Assembly (NCBI GenBank): GCA_021464525.1
Contig: JADRCO010001200.1
Span: 1-21,500 of the forward strand
Direction of reading: 5' to 3'
Source: Rhizophagus sp. LPA8_4_AMF
Lineage: Eukaryota > Glomeromycota > Glomeromycetes > Glomerales > Glomeraceae
Length of the DNA: 21,500 nucleotides
Shown: positions 1-9,847 of the stretch, in pieces
Layout: each line of letters starts with the position of its first letter
How positions within the stretch are numbered: the stretch's first letter is position 1
The notes under the pieces: model-generated
Told to the model about the DNA's origin: nothing
What the model saw: only the letters and a program-made list of their open reading frames with translations
The model's database searches: none
Program-made: the position numbers and the translations under genes

Positions 1-252
1 TTAAGGTTCCTCGATCAGTGGAGGATAATAATGTTCTTGGTAGCTTGAGGACCACCAAAGTCCCTTGATCAATGGAGGACAATAATGTCCTTGGTAGCTT
101 GAGGACCACCAAAGTCCCTTGATCAGTGGAGGATAATAATGTCCTTGGTAGCTTGAGGACCACCAAAGTCCCTTGATCAGTGAGGATAATAATGTCCTTG
201 GTAGCTTGAGGACCACCAAAGTCCCTTGATTAGTGGAGGACAATAATGTCCT
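1..252. repeat. 54-bp minisatellite array
   Basis: About four and a half copies of a 54-bp unit can be read: units begin near 7, 61, 115, 169 and 222. The 169 unit is 53 bp, having lost one base. Copies differ by only a few substitutions. Each unit holds GTCCTTGGTAGCTTGAGGAC and most carry a GGA(C/T)AATAATGTCC core, which is palindromic when it reads GGACA-ATAA-TGTCC. The array starts at the window edge and probably continues outside it. Because 54 is a multiple of three, an antisense frame stays open and spells an 18-residue periodic peptide, but the 53-bp unit shifts that frame, so I do not call a gene. Confidence 0.9.
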
Positions 253-405
253 TTATATTGAGGACTATTGCTTGTGGTCCATGGTCCTTAATGTGATGAT
301 GATAATGTCCTTAATAGTGGGGTCCAGTATAGTCCGACATTACGAGGACAATAATGTCCTCACTTTTGGACCAATCAAATCTCGTGGGCTACATTTGCCC
401 ATGGG
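253..405. repeat. degenerate tail of the minisatellite
   Basis: Past the regular array, fragments of the same unit recur without fixed spacing: ATAATGTCCTTAATAG near 304, and a full hairpin AGGACA-ATAA-TGTCCT at 345-360 matching the one at 237-252. This looks like old, diverged copies of the 54-bp unit. No coding potential is apparent; the short plus-strand ORF at 233-415 runs through repeat sequence. Confidence 0.6.
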
Positions 406-453
406 TAGTTTATAAGCTAGGATCTGGTGCACGAACTCCCAGCTTATAAACTA
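406..453. repeat. 13-bp perfect inverted repeat, 22-bp loop
   Basis: TAGTTTATAAGCT at 406-418 is the exact reverse complement of AGCTTATAAACTA at 441-453, separated by 22 bp. It lies just beyond the minisatellite remnants and could form a stem-loop in DNA or RNA. It may be the end of a small element or simply a local palindrome; no flanking duplication was recognised. Confidence 0.75.
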
Positions 454-2619
454 TATCAATTATTTGGCTGGAGTGTAATATAAAAGACGAATACCTTATA
501 AGTGTACGATCATCAAGATGAAAGAGTTTATGTCATGATGTATGTTTTTATTTTATCGATATCTTATGTCACTATCACAACACCTATAATTACAGTAATT
601 TCCAAAAGATTAAATAAATTACTGCGTCTTTTAACTAAAATAAGATATATAATATAATGAAGAAATGTTATTTTAATATTAAAAACATCGCTGTAATTTG
701 AAGTTTTAAATTATATAAAAAAGAAATGCGTACACTATAACAAAATTCTAACGTATCATAGCTTTTGTAAATATATACCTATAGTGATTTTTTTTTCAAG
801 ACCGTGGATTTTTAACCAAATAAAATTTCCTTATACAGTTTAAAATATTAGAATTGGTTACATTTTATTTTAATTTTATATTACTAATATTATCTTTAAA
901 CCAAAAATTTTGTATGTAATCATTAAACTTTTTACATCTAGTATTATTTATTATTGTTAAATTTTAGTACCATTACTCGAGATCGAATTAGAAATTTTCA
1001 TCTTTATTGACACTTGTTTTTCTAAAAGATGAAGAGTTCAGATCCTCCAAAAAAAAAGTGATTTTTGACTTGCAAATAAAATACAATTGATCTGGAAAAA
1101 TATTAATTATTTCATTTATTAACCTTTTTTATAATTTATTTTTTTTAAAAAAATAACTTATATGGCTGATGTAATAATGTGGTAAAAAAACACATGGTTT
1201 TAGTTTTTAAAGACAGATCAGTATAAACACAAAAAATTTATCATTGTGAAAAAAATGTCCAAGAAATTAATGATTAATCTCAAACGCTTAAAAAGTTGCA
1301 TGACTTATTTACATATTAAAAAATTATGATGCAATGAATAGTTGTACAGAATAGAATAATGAGATAAAGTGTGACTATAATTTTCTAAACTTTCTTTTTT
1401 TATTCAACTTTAAGACCTTTTTTTTAAAATAATAAAATTTTTTTTATTTCGATCACTTTAAAATTAAAATGAATTGAAATTACATTATTTATATATTATA
1501 TTAAAAAAAATATTTGTGTATAATTTAAATGGCGTTTCATTGCTAGATAAGTAAATCACCGCTGTTATATTATCAAGGATGTTATGCTATCGTTATCTGA
1601 GTCGAGGCATGTTCCACAAACATTTTTTTTTTGACAAACTCGATGACGATTTATAAATTCACAAAATTGGTTAAGTTTCATTCTTCATTCTTCATTTTCT
1701 ATAAATATTATAACTGTAAAATTCGCTGATTAATGAATAATTTAAATACAATTTGCGTAATGGTCAATAGACATAGATTTTGATAAACACTATCAGGCCG
1801 GAATTATTAAATAAATTCTGCTGATCTGTTAATGATACAACATAACCATTATATTTGTCCCCTTACTGTATAAGTCATTTTATTGTTTAGCTGATTAGGA
1901 ATACGCGAGCACAATATTTTTATATGTAGGTACAATATTGTTAATATTATAATATCAGTATTGATTTAATTCATATAAGTATCTAAGCAAGACTTTATAC
2001 ACGAATAAAAAAAATATTAAAATCATTCAATTCATGTTTTTCGTATGCAATCATTTACCATTTCACGCAATCTTTTTTTATGGCAAAACCGTGTATTCTC
2101 ACCCGAAAACAAGTAATTTTTAATGCTAGTCAAAATCATAATTCTGGTCCAAATCAGTATAATTCTGGCCAATGTTGCTTAATTTCGGGATTACTTAGTT
2201 CCAGAGGAATTATCACATCATACGCTATATATTTAATTTTAACGGTTCTATTTAATCAATAAAATAAATAAATCAATAATAAATACAATTTACTAATTTT
2301 CACCCCTAGTTCTGATTGGTCAACCAATTCTATTGGTCAACATCTGATGAATAGCTGTTAATTCCATTTGACCGATTGTAAAAAAGGTAATTCAAAGAAT
2401 AATTATTGATAAGCAAAAAAAATTTTGCTCTACTATTAATCACAATTAAGGTAATGTGAAAAAAAAATTGAATTCAGTTATTTTCACTTTATAAGAATGC
2501 TAAGCGTTAATCAGAACTATAAATTAATAATGGCGAATGAAAGACCTTCAAACTAAAGAATATAAGGTACCCAGTGCAACTGGAGTGCTAATAAAACATT
2601 ACTTAATGACAGCTTCGTT
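454..2619. other. AT-rich intergenic region, no supported gene
   Basis: Very AT-rich sequence with many homopolymer runs. A 60-codon plus-strand ORF at 2080-2262 contains the short repeated phrase NSG, encoded by an imperfect direct repeat (ATAATTCTGG near 2138 and 2159), but has no recognisable domain. At 2315-2341 the ten-mer ATTGGTCAAC occurs twice, 17 bp apart, and the first copy is half of an ATTGGT-CA-ACCAAT inverted repeat, a CCAAT-box-like arrangement with no gene assigned. A TTCATTC short tandem run lies at 1677-1696. The last ~100 bp before 2620 weakly resemble the 3' flank of copy C (an AAAACATT(T)ACTTAAT stretch). Confidence 0.6.
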
Positions 2620-4675
2620 TTACATGCCTTTAGATTTGCTACTTTGATCTATAAAAAAAGTTGAAAGTACAAGATTAACAAAATATTAGGAATTAATAAA
2701 AGAGTAAAGTTAATAAAATGATAAAAGTTAAATCCTTACCATTCTTATTGATATTGACATTTGATTGAGATAAACCAATTTGTAAGGATAAAGCTTCTGA
2801 TTGATTTATAATGTTTTATTAGTATTTTTAAAATCAATTTGAATGTTTTTTTATCAATTAATACCTGAAGCTTCAACATAAATTATATTATCACTTTGTT
2901 CACAATAATAAACATCAGAATTATTTGGTTCAGGAAGATTATTAAAATTAGGCAATCTACTTATATAAATAGCTTCTGGGTGTGTGTTATACAATAACGC
3001 TGAGCTAATCAAAGGCGGGTTAGTCGAATTATTATTAATTTCTTCTGCTTTTTTAATTTGTTTTTGTAATTCTGCTGTTTGGTTATCACTTGGCTTATAA
3101 TACCACTTGTATAAAATTTCTTCTATTTCTTTCACCGTTGGTCAACCTAATGGATTTACATCTAAACACCTTTTAATTAAATGCACCATCAATTGAGGTA
3201 CTTTAATATTAAATCTTGGTCTAAGTCCTTGACAAATTTCTACTGCTAAAAGTACATCATGCCTTACGTCATGATATGGAGGTAATCCAGAAATTACTTC
3301 ATACATAATAATACCAAAACTACAAATATCTGCAGCTTTGGTATAAATCTGTCCTTGCAAAATTTTGGGAGCCATATAAGGTAAAACACCAGAGACATTA
3401 TTTTTTGTATTCTCTGACGCATTGTAATCAGCAGGTTTGCTTAATCCCATATCAGTTATAACAATGTTATCATTCATTAATATATTTCCAACATGCAAAT
3501 CCTGATGAACCAATTCATTATTATGAATATGGTTAAGTCCACATGCAATATTATGTAAATGATAAAGCTTGTCCTTCAAATCCAACTTATTATAGTATGT
3601 ATCTAAATATTTTCGTAAACTTCCATTCTTTGCATATTCCAAAACCATTATATAATCTTTAGTTTCTGGATTTTGAGATATTCCATAAAATTCAATAATA
3701 AACCATTTTCTGCTCCTTCATTATAATGTAATGTAATCTATGTATAAAGTGAAGTGAAGTATATTAATATTAAGAATTAAATTACAAATTTAATTAAATA
3801 ATAAATTACTTATGACCTCATTCATAAATTCCAATGTAATATTTTTTGTGTTATTTAAATTTTTCAGCACTACAATCATATTTTGACCTTTTCTCTTTTC
3901 CAATTTTGATTTTCATCTTCCCATTTAACTATACATCCATCAATACAATTTGCACTATACATTCTGATTTTTGAAATATATTTAATGTTATAAAATCTCT
4001 CATAGGGTATCCATTCTAATGCATGACATGTATTATAACTATGATCTGACAGTTGGGAATCTTGAATAAATTTATCAATATTATCATCACCACTAGTCCA
4101 ACTTTCAAAATTTTGTCGAAAAAGTATTGCATTACAAATATAATTGCATTGTTTTTTACAAGATAAAACAAACATATATTTTTTTCTTCAAGATCTTGAG
4201 TTAATCCATAACATTTATAGTACATTGTATTCTATTGATACAATAAATATAATTAATAAAATTATTAATTTACAATTAAAAATTCCATTAAATAATAAAT
4301 TAGTATACCTCAAACATATATTCTGATGCAATATTTTCTGAATTTTTTACGATTTTCAGTATCACAAACATATTTTGATCTTTTCTTTTCCAATTTTGAT
4401 TTTCATTATCCCATTTATCAATACATCCATCAATCCAAATTGCACTATACATTCTGATTTCTGCAATATATTTAATATTACAAAATCTCTCATAAGGTAT
4501 CCATTCTAATGCTTTATCTGTATGCTCATGAGCTGATAGTTGAATATTTCGAATGAATTTATCAATATAATCAATACTACTAGTCCAATTTTTGAAATTT
4601 CTTTCAAAATGTTTTGAATTGCATTCAACACCCTTGCGATCACAATCGCACTTAATTGACTCGATAAAAACTCAT
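2620..4675 (-). pseudogene. Kinase copy A: multiply disabled TKL-like kinase with two N-lobe units
   Basis: Reconstructed minus-strand exons are 4675-4309, 4231-3817, 3737-2865, 2796-2740 and 2648-2620, with introns of 77, 79, 68 and 91 bp. Exons 1 and 2 each encode an N-lobe unit (EWIPYERF..NIKYI, then a shortened glycine loop); exon 3 encodes beta-4 to the end of the C-lobe plus an ELQKQIKKAEE tail; exons 4-5 encode SLQIGLSQ and a short end at TAA 2620-2622. Five lesions: an extra T in a homopolymer at 4666-4670 puts the ATG out of frame; one base is missing near 4176-4181; a shift near 3886-3898; one base is missing near 3700-3703; and TGA at 3142-3144 replaces the CGA arginine of the NPLNRPT motif. 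Catalytic motifs are also eroded: HRD reads HQD and APE reads APK; DMG is kept. Tail splice sites and phases remain consistent, so decay is fairly recent. Confidence 0.87.
3817..4675 (-). repeat. Tandem N-lobe exons of copy A (two units)
   Basis: Unit A1 (4675-4309) and unit A2 (4231-3817) align over their whole length: NW/SWTS..IDKFI, LEWIPYERF, NIKYI, DGCI.KW, NWKR and a beta-3 strand with VILK (A1) or VVLK (A2, after a frame shift). Both carry the same deletion through the glycine-rich loop, reading KYI-x-x-IRMYSA where other family members have about four more residues with the glycines. A shared derived deletion indicates that one unit was copied from the other inside this gene after the deletion arose. 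Confidence 0.8.
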
Positions 4676-5312
4676 TGATTTTACTTCACTTTATTCTTAT
4701 GAGCTATAGTAAAAAAAAAATTTTTTGACCTTAAAAAAAAACTGCGAATAAGCCCGAAGCTGTATAAATGGAAATCAGAACAATATTTATGCATTGTATG
4801 ATTATGTAGTGTTGCACGATCTGCAGTCAGATGATAAGCATTTACCCGTGATATTCGTAAGATCATGTGATCCCGAAATTGACGAGAACCAAATGGAAAA
4901 TATACATACATCCTATTTATACATTAAAAATTTTACCATTTAGTTATATTTCTAAAACGGTATTATTGACAAAATATATAGAGGTATTGATTTTTAAATA
5001 TAATATATTGGATTAATAAAATAATAGTAGTTTTTTTCACATTAAAAAAAATATTCCCCCCTTTTCTACCATCTCCTTATAGTGAATTATAAATAGAATT
5101 ATATATTGTACAATTATAATCTTTAAAAAAAATTATTTTTAAATTTACTGTAACTAAAATTATATGTAATACAAATTACGTAATTGCGAGTTTTTCAAAG
5201 TTTTTTGTCCTTGTCTTTAGACTAGTTATTTTTATCTAGAAAAAATAGAAATAATAGCAATTATTAAATTAAGCAAATACAAGTATGAATAAAAAGAAAG
5301 TTGATATAGAAT
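4676..5312. promoter_or_regulatory. A-B intergenic region with upstream block of copy A
   Basis: This ~640-bp gap holds the presumed promoter of copy A and the 3' flank of copy B. At 4760-4769 CTGTATAAAT matches CTATATAAAT upstream of copies B (7807-7816) and C (15277-15286), each 85-125 bp before the start codon and preceded by a GC-containing patch. The TATAAA reads on the strand opposite to the kinase genes, so either the minus-strand TTTATA is used or the box serves bidirectional or antisense transcription. At 5235 lies the acceptor of the ghost last exon of copy B (TCTAG then ATAAAAATAAC), homologous to the last exon of copy A. Confidence 0.45.
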
Positions 5313-7693
5313 TTACCATTCCAATTGAGAAATATCGATTTGTAAAGATAATGAAGCTATATAATTAATAAATGTATTATTAGTATTTTTTTTTATAATT
5401 GCTTTAAATATTTATATTAATATTTTAATAATACCTGAAATACCTAAAGATTCCATATTAATTATATTATCCTGCTTTTCATAATAATTAAAAGAATTTT
5501 TTGGTTTGGGAAGATTATCAAAATTAAGTAATCTACTTGTATAAATAGCTTCAGAATGTGTCCTATATGATATTCCTAAACTTGTTGAACATATACCGCC
5601 AATTAATAATTTATTATTCATTTCTTCTGCTTCTTTAATTTGCTTTTGTAATTCTTCTACACGATTATCACGCCAATTACATAAATGTTTTTCAATTTCA
5701 TCTGCCGTGGGTCGATTTAATGGATTTGCATCTAAGCATTTTTTAATTAAATGTATGATTAATTGTGGTACTTTAATATTAAACTTTGGTCTAAGTCCTT
5801 GACAAATTTTTATTGCTAAATTATTATCATGACTTACATCATGATATGGAGGTAACCCTGAAATTACCTCATACATAATTATACCAAAACTGTAAATATC
5901 TGCAGCTTTTGTATAATTTTGTCCTTGTAAAATCTCAGGAGCAATATAAGGTAAAACACCATATATTCCTTTTTTTGTATTTTCTGATGCACTATAATCT
6001 GCAGGTTTACATAATCCCATATCTGTTATTTTTGTATAGTTAGAAACCAATATATTTCCGATATGAAAATCGTGATGAATTAATCCATTTTTATGTATAT
6101 CTGCAAGTCCGGACGCAGTGTAATATAAATGAAGCAACTTATCATCCCAATTTAATTCCTTAAATTTGTTATCTAAATAATTTCGTAAACTTCCTTCCCT
6201 TGCATATTCCAAAATCATCATATAATTTTTTGTTTCAGGATCTTGAGTTATTCCATAAAAACTAATAATTGTAAAAGAATTTCCTGTTTTTTTATGTGAT
6301 GCAATCTACGTATAAAATTTGTAAACATTAATAAAATTAATTTTTTAAAAAAATTTTATGAAATAATAAATTAATTTATACAATACCTCATTCATAAATT
6401 CTAATGAAATATTTCCTGAATTATTTAAACTTTTAAGAGCCACAAACATATTTTGACCATTTCTTCTCCAACGATTATTAAAATTATCCCATCCAATTAT
6501 ACGTCCATCAATCCAATTTGCTCTATATACATCACCAAATCCACCTTTTGCAATAAATTTTATATCATAAAATCTATCATAAGGTATCCATTCAAATCCA
6601 TTATTAGTATGTGCTGATAGCTGAACATTTTGAATAAATTTATCAATAACATCATTATACTTGACCAGTTTTCAAAATTTTGTTGAAAACGTATTGCATT
6701 ACACACGTTTTTGCATTCTTCACATATTTCATTCCAAACTACAATATAATTTTTTGTAATTGGATCTTGAGTTATTCCGTAAAATTTACGGTGTACTGTA
6801 ATCTATAAATATAATTAATATATTAGTAAAATAAATACTTAATTCCGAAAATTTTCGTCATTAAATAATAAATTTAATACATACCATATCAACATATTTT
6901 ACTGTAGTAATTTTAAAAACAGATAAATTAATCAGAACCACAACCATATTTTGTTCTTCTCTTTTCCAACAATTATTATAATCATCCCATCCAATTATAC
7001 GTCCGTCAGTCCAATTTGCCCTATAGACATCACCAAACTTGCCTTTTGTAATATATTTAATATTATAAAATTTATCATAAGGTATCCATTCAACTGCTTT
7101 CGACGTATTATCATGTGCCGACAGCTGATCATCTTTGATAAATTTATCAATTTTATTATTACCACTAGTCCAATTTTCAAAATTTTGTTGAAAATGTATT
7201 GAGTTACATATACTGTTACATTTTTCACATATTTCATTCCACACTAACATAAAAATTTTTGATTTTGGATCGCGAGTAATTCCATAAATTTCATGAGATA
7301 CAGTAATCTATAATAATAATTGATGCGTTAATAAAAAGAAAATTTTATTAGAAATTTCATTAAAAAATAATTTTAATATACCTCATTTATTATGGATTCA
7401 GACGTAATATTATTTGGATCATCTAAACTTTTCAGAATCACTAACATACTTTGATTTTTGCTTTTTCTTTTATGGAGACGATCTCCTTCTATACATTCTT
7501 CAATACAACTTGCACTATACAATTTTTCAAACCTTCCTTTTGCAATATATTTAATATTACAAAATTTATTATAAGGTATCCATTCTAATTTTTTTTTAAA
7601 TATTGATTCATATTTATTATACGCTGACGGATGAATAAATTTATCAATGGTCTTAAAACTAGTACTATTATGATCAATTAGCTCCAAATCCAT
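5313..7693 (-). pseudogene. Kinase copy B: TKL-like kinase, three N-lobe units, single frameshift
   Basis: Minus-strand exons: 7693-7382, 7307-6885, 6802-6387, 6305-5435 and 5356-5317, with introns of 74, 82, 81 and 78 bp. Exons 1-3 encode N-lobe units; exon 4 encodes the core. It shows VSH..HHD..GNIL (HHD instead of HRD), DMGLCKPADY, APEILQGQ, LPPYHDV and NPLNRPTADEIE, followed by ELQKQIKEAEE. Exon 3 is 416 nt, not a multiple of three: one base is missing just after the ENW codons, near 6655-6668, so the upstream frame stops at TAA 6560-6562. Downstream of the shift the unit is excellent (AKGGFGDVYRANW, FVALKSLNN). The protein ends just after SQLE, at TAA 5313-5315 if the intron is retained or at a TG|A junction with 5235 if spliced. 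The shift could be a recent mutation, an assembly error, or be bypassed by skipping exon 3. A gene finder may call this an intact CDS with a different model. Confidence 0.72.
6387..7693 (-). repeat. Tandem N-lobe exons of copy B (three units)
   Basis: B1 (7693-7382) starts at the ATG and has KGRFEKLY and VILKSL. B2 (7307-6885, 423 nt) has KGKFGDVYRANW but its beta-3 lysine position reads VVLIN, so the ATP-anchoring lysine is replaced by isoleucine. B3 (6802-6387) has the canonical KGGFGDVYRANW and VALKSL but carries the one-base deletion. B2 and B3 each begin with ITV followed by a beta-4/beta-5 phrase (YGIT.DP) and end at a NE or equivalent codon followed by GTAT, so each exon is a circularly permuted N-lobe. 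The introns between units also resemble each other (TTATTATTTAATG or close), so exon plus intron was the duplicated segment. Confidence 0.85.
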
Positions 7694-8510
7694 TAAGATA
7701 TGTTTATTAATATAATTTTAAAAGAATGGCGGAAATTTTTTTTAAAAAAAAAAAATAAAAAAAAATTTTTTGATAAAATATGAGGAAAAACTTTTTTAAC
7801 GCGAAACTATATAAATAACTCGCCTTGCGTAACTGGAATTATTCAAAAAAGGTATTGCTTTGGTTCTTTCTAATCTTTTATGTACTGTATCATGCATGCA
7901 ATATGAAAATCACATTACATATTAAAATTTTTACGGTTACCGTTTGGGCCAAAAAAGTAAATTAATTTACTAAATTTGCTTATGCAAGCTTTTATCTAAG
8001 TATTTTATAGAAAGTTCCTTTTATAGAAATTTTTAGTAATTAATGTTCAAATTTGACGATTTAAATCAATTTACTGATATAGAAGCTTAAGTAAGCTCAC
8101 CTAATCATGGGAAACTTAATTTTGGATTTAAAAAAAAAAAATAATAATTTGAAGTTTTTGGCACTGAAATTATTTATTTAATAGTGCAAGAAGACAAAAT
8201 ATTTAACAAAAATAATAAAGAATAGAGAATCAAATTTTTTTGACTTATATTTAGACTTTTGTTGCTACATTTCGCAATAGATTTTATCGAAATAGTTTGT
8301 TCTTGTCTGTAATTTCTTCTCGATACTTTTTTTCGATTTTTGCATTATTCTGTACCTGAAAGTTATTCATGTGGTATTGTGTAGTACTTGAAATTAATAA
8401 TTCATAGTTATTGCATGTCGTAATACTTATAGCTTTTTGGTGTAACGTTTATGAATGGCGTTGGTGTAACATTTATGATGGCGTGATTTTAATGGGTGTA
8501 ACAGTCGAAA
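7694..8510. promoter_or_regulatory. Upstream region of copy B, duplicated upstream of copy C
   Basis: No gene. The block aligns with the sequence upstream of copy C: poly-A/T tract, ATGAGGAAAAA, CTATATAAAT (7807-7816), GGAATTATTCAAA, a CATGCATGCAATATG stretch at about 7893, TTTTTACGGTTAC near 7929, then TTTCGATTTTTGCATT and CTGTACCTGA near 8340-8360. Conservation across both flanks shows that the duplication included promoter DNA. Towards 8440-8500 short GTGTAAC(A/G)TTTATGA repeats precede the MITE. Confidence 0.6.
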
Positions 8511-8513
8511 TAA

Positions 8514-8747
8514 GGCGCCATAAAGTGGTAAAAATGGTTTTCATAACATAAAAATTTCGAAAATGACCCGGCAATCCGGCATTTAATTTTTTTTCAAAAA
8601 TTTATATGTAGAAGTTCATATGAATTTTTTTTTTAATTTTAAAAAATCTTACCCGGTATAGTAGAAATATAAAAAATTTTTTTTTAAGATTCAAAAAAAA
8701 CTGACCCGGCCGGGATATGTAAACCATTTTTACCACTTTGTATCGCC
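8514..8747. mobile_element. 234-bp MITE, Tourist/PIF-Harbinger-like
   Basis: The ends are inverted repeats: GGCGCCATAAAGTGGTAAAA at the left and, reading inward from the right end, GGCGATACAAAGTGGTAAAA; the arms match at all but a few positions over about 27 bp through ATGGTTT. The element is flanked on both sides by TAA (8511-8513 and 8748-8750), the three-base TWA duplication typical of PIF/Harbinger elements. The interior has no ORF of note but contains GC islands in AT-rich DNA, including the palindrome CCCGGCCGGG at 8705-8714 and GACCCGGCAATCCGG near 8563. The equivalent site upstream of copy C lacks the element, supporting its boundaries. It is non-autonomous; no transposase is present in the window. 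Confidence 0.8.
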
Positions 8748-8750
8748 TAA

Positions 8751-9367
8751 GTGTAATGTTCATGACGCATTTTTTAATTAAATTCAATTCTTTTGGTTTT
8801 ATATACGACTATTTGGTTCATTGTTTTTTATTTATTAATGTATTACAACATTATTTTACTTCATTATCAGCTATTATTACTTTTTTTTTCTGATTGTACT
8901 TTTATTGGATTCTTTATTAAATTGCATTGAATAAATTTTGCTTCTTATCAACTAATATTAAGGAACGGAAACCATTATTAATAAGGCCCATCATGGTTTA
9001 TTTATTGACTCACGTAACAAAGATCATCGTGCAGTGACAGAACCAATCATTTATCGAGATTTTTGTGTCACCGTACCATTCGCTCTTTAACATATATTTT
9101 TTGGTTCTTTTATTCGAAATTTCGAATATTCTAATAAACTAAATATGATTTTTTTTATGATTGGTTTGAAAACAAATTTTTTGGGTATCACTAAAAGTAC
9201 CCATCATTTTTTTTTTTTGCCATTATCCTTTATTACGGGTTATGATACTGTAAATCATTAAGATCTCGATTAAAACCAAATCGTAAAGTTTTACCATTTA
9301 TATAAAGAATTTTTTAATCTTTATTAATTTACGTTTTTTCATTTTCTTTTATAAATAAGGATAAGTT
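8751..9367. other. Intergenic, no gene seen
   Basis: AT-rich sequence without a supported gene. Its first ~60 bp (GTGTAATGTTCATGAC... TTTTTTAATTAA) still align with the region upstream of copy C near 15950-15990. It contains an 18-bp perfect palindrome at 9111-9128 (TATTCGAAATTTCGAATA) and a small hairpin TGGGTA/TACCCA near 9184-9205 followed by a T run. Confidence 0.55.
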
Positions 9368-9700
9368 TATTTGTAACATCATGTTACGCGTCTTATTTGT
9401 AACAAAATTAAATTTTATCCAATTAAAATTTAAGATCAGGTGTAACGTAAATAATTAGCAAATCAAAACAAAAGATCAGTCGTGTAACCAAAACGAAAGA
9501 ATTTTTTAAAAATTTCAAGAAACTGCTTATAACTTAAAATTTTGTCTATGAAACTGTCTTTAGTACATTAAGTAAAAGTTTTCCAAATTAAAATTTACAT
9601 ATAAATTAATATTAGTTATAAAAATGTACATTTTTAAAATACTAAAAAAATAATAAAAAAAACAAAAAAAAGGATGTTATATAACAGGATGTTACAAATA
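9368..9700. mobile_element. Candidate TIR element (MITE) with TA flanks
   Basis: The left end TATTTGTAACATCATGTTA (9368-9386) and the reverse complement of 9682-9700, TATTTGTAACATCCTGTTA, match at 18 of 19 positions. If the outer TA on each side is a target duplication, the inverted repeats start TTTGTAACATC, as expected for Tc1/mariner-type targeting. The right end has a second, tandem AGGATGTTA copy at 9671, and a related TTATTTGTAACA lies at 9394. The 333-bp interior is AT-rich without an ORF. No empty site is available here, so the boundaries are less certain than for the MITE at 8514. Confidence 0.6.
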
Positions 9701-9847
9701 CATTTTTTCTATAAATAATTATAATATTATCTATTTATATAATTGATTTTATTTATTTATTTATTTTTTTCATTCAATTTAATTATTTTATCCTTTCGAA
9801 TTATTTTTTAAAAAAAGAAAAAAAAAATATTGTTATTTTTTAATATT

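Noticed and set aside
1..243. 80-codon minus-strand ORF with an 18-residue periodic peptide
   Set aside because: It is a by-product of the 54-bp minisatellite; the 53-bp unit shifts the periodic peptide into another frame, and the ORF runs off the window.
2080..2262. 60-codon plus-strand ORF with repeated NSG phrases
   Set aside because: No domain, no homologous context, and the repetition is explained by a short DNA repeat. Not supported as a gene.
8602..8787. 61-codon minus-strand ORF
   Set aside because: It crosses the end of the MITE and consists mainly of lysine and phenylalanine codons from A/T runs.
9184..9219. TGGGTA/TACCCA hairpin followed by a T run, resembling a bacterial terminator
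   Set aside because: The genome is fungal and no transcript is predicted to end here; the stem has only 6 bp.
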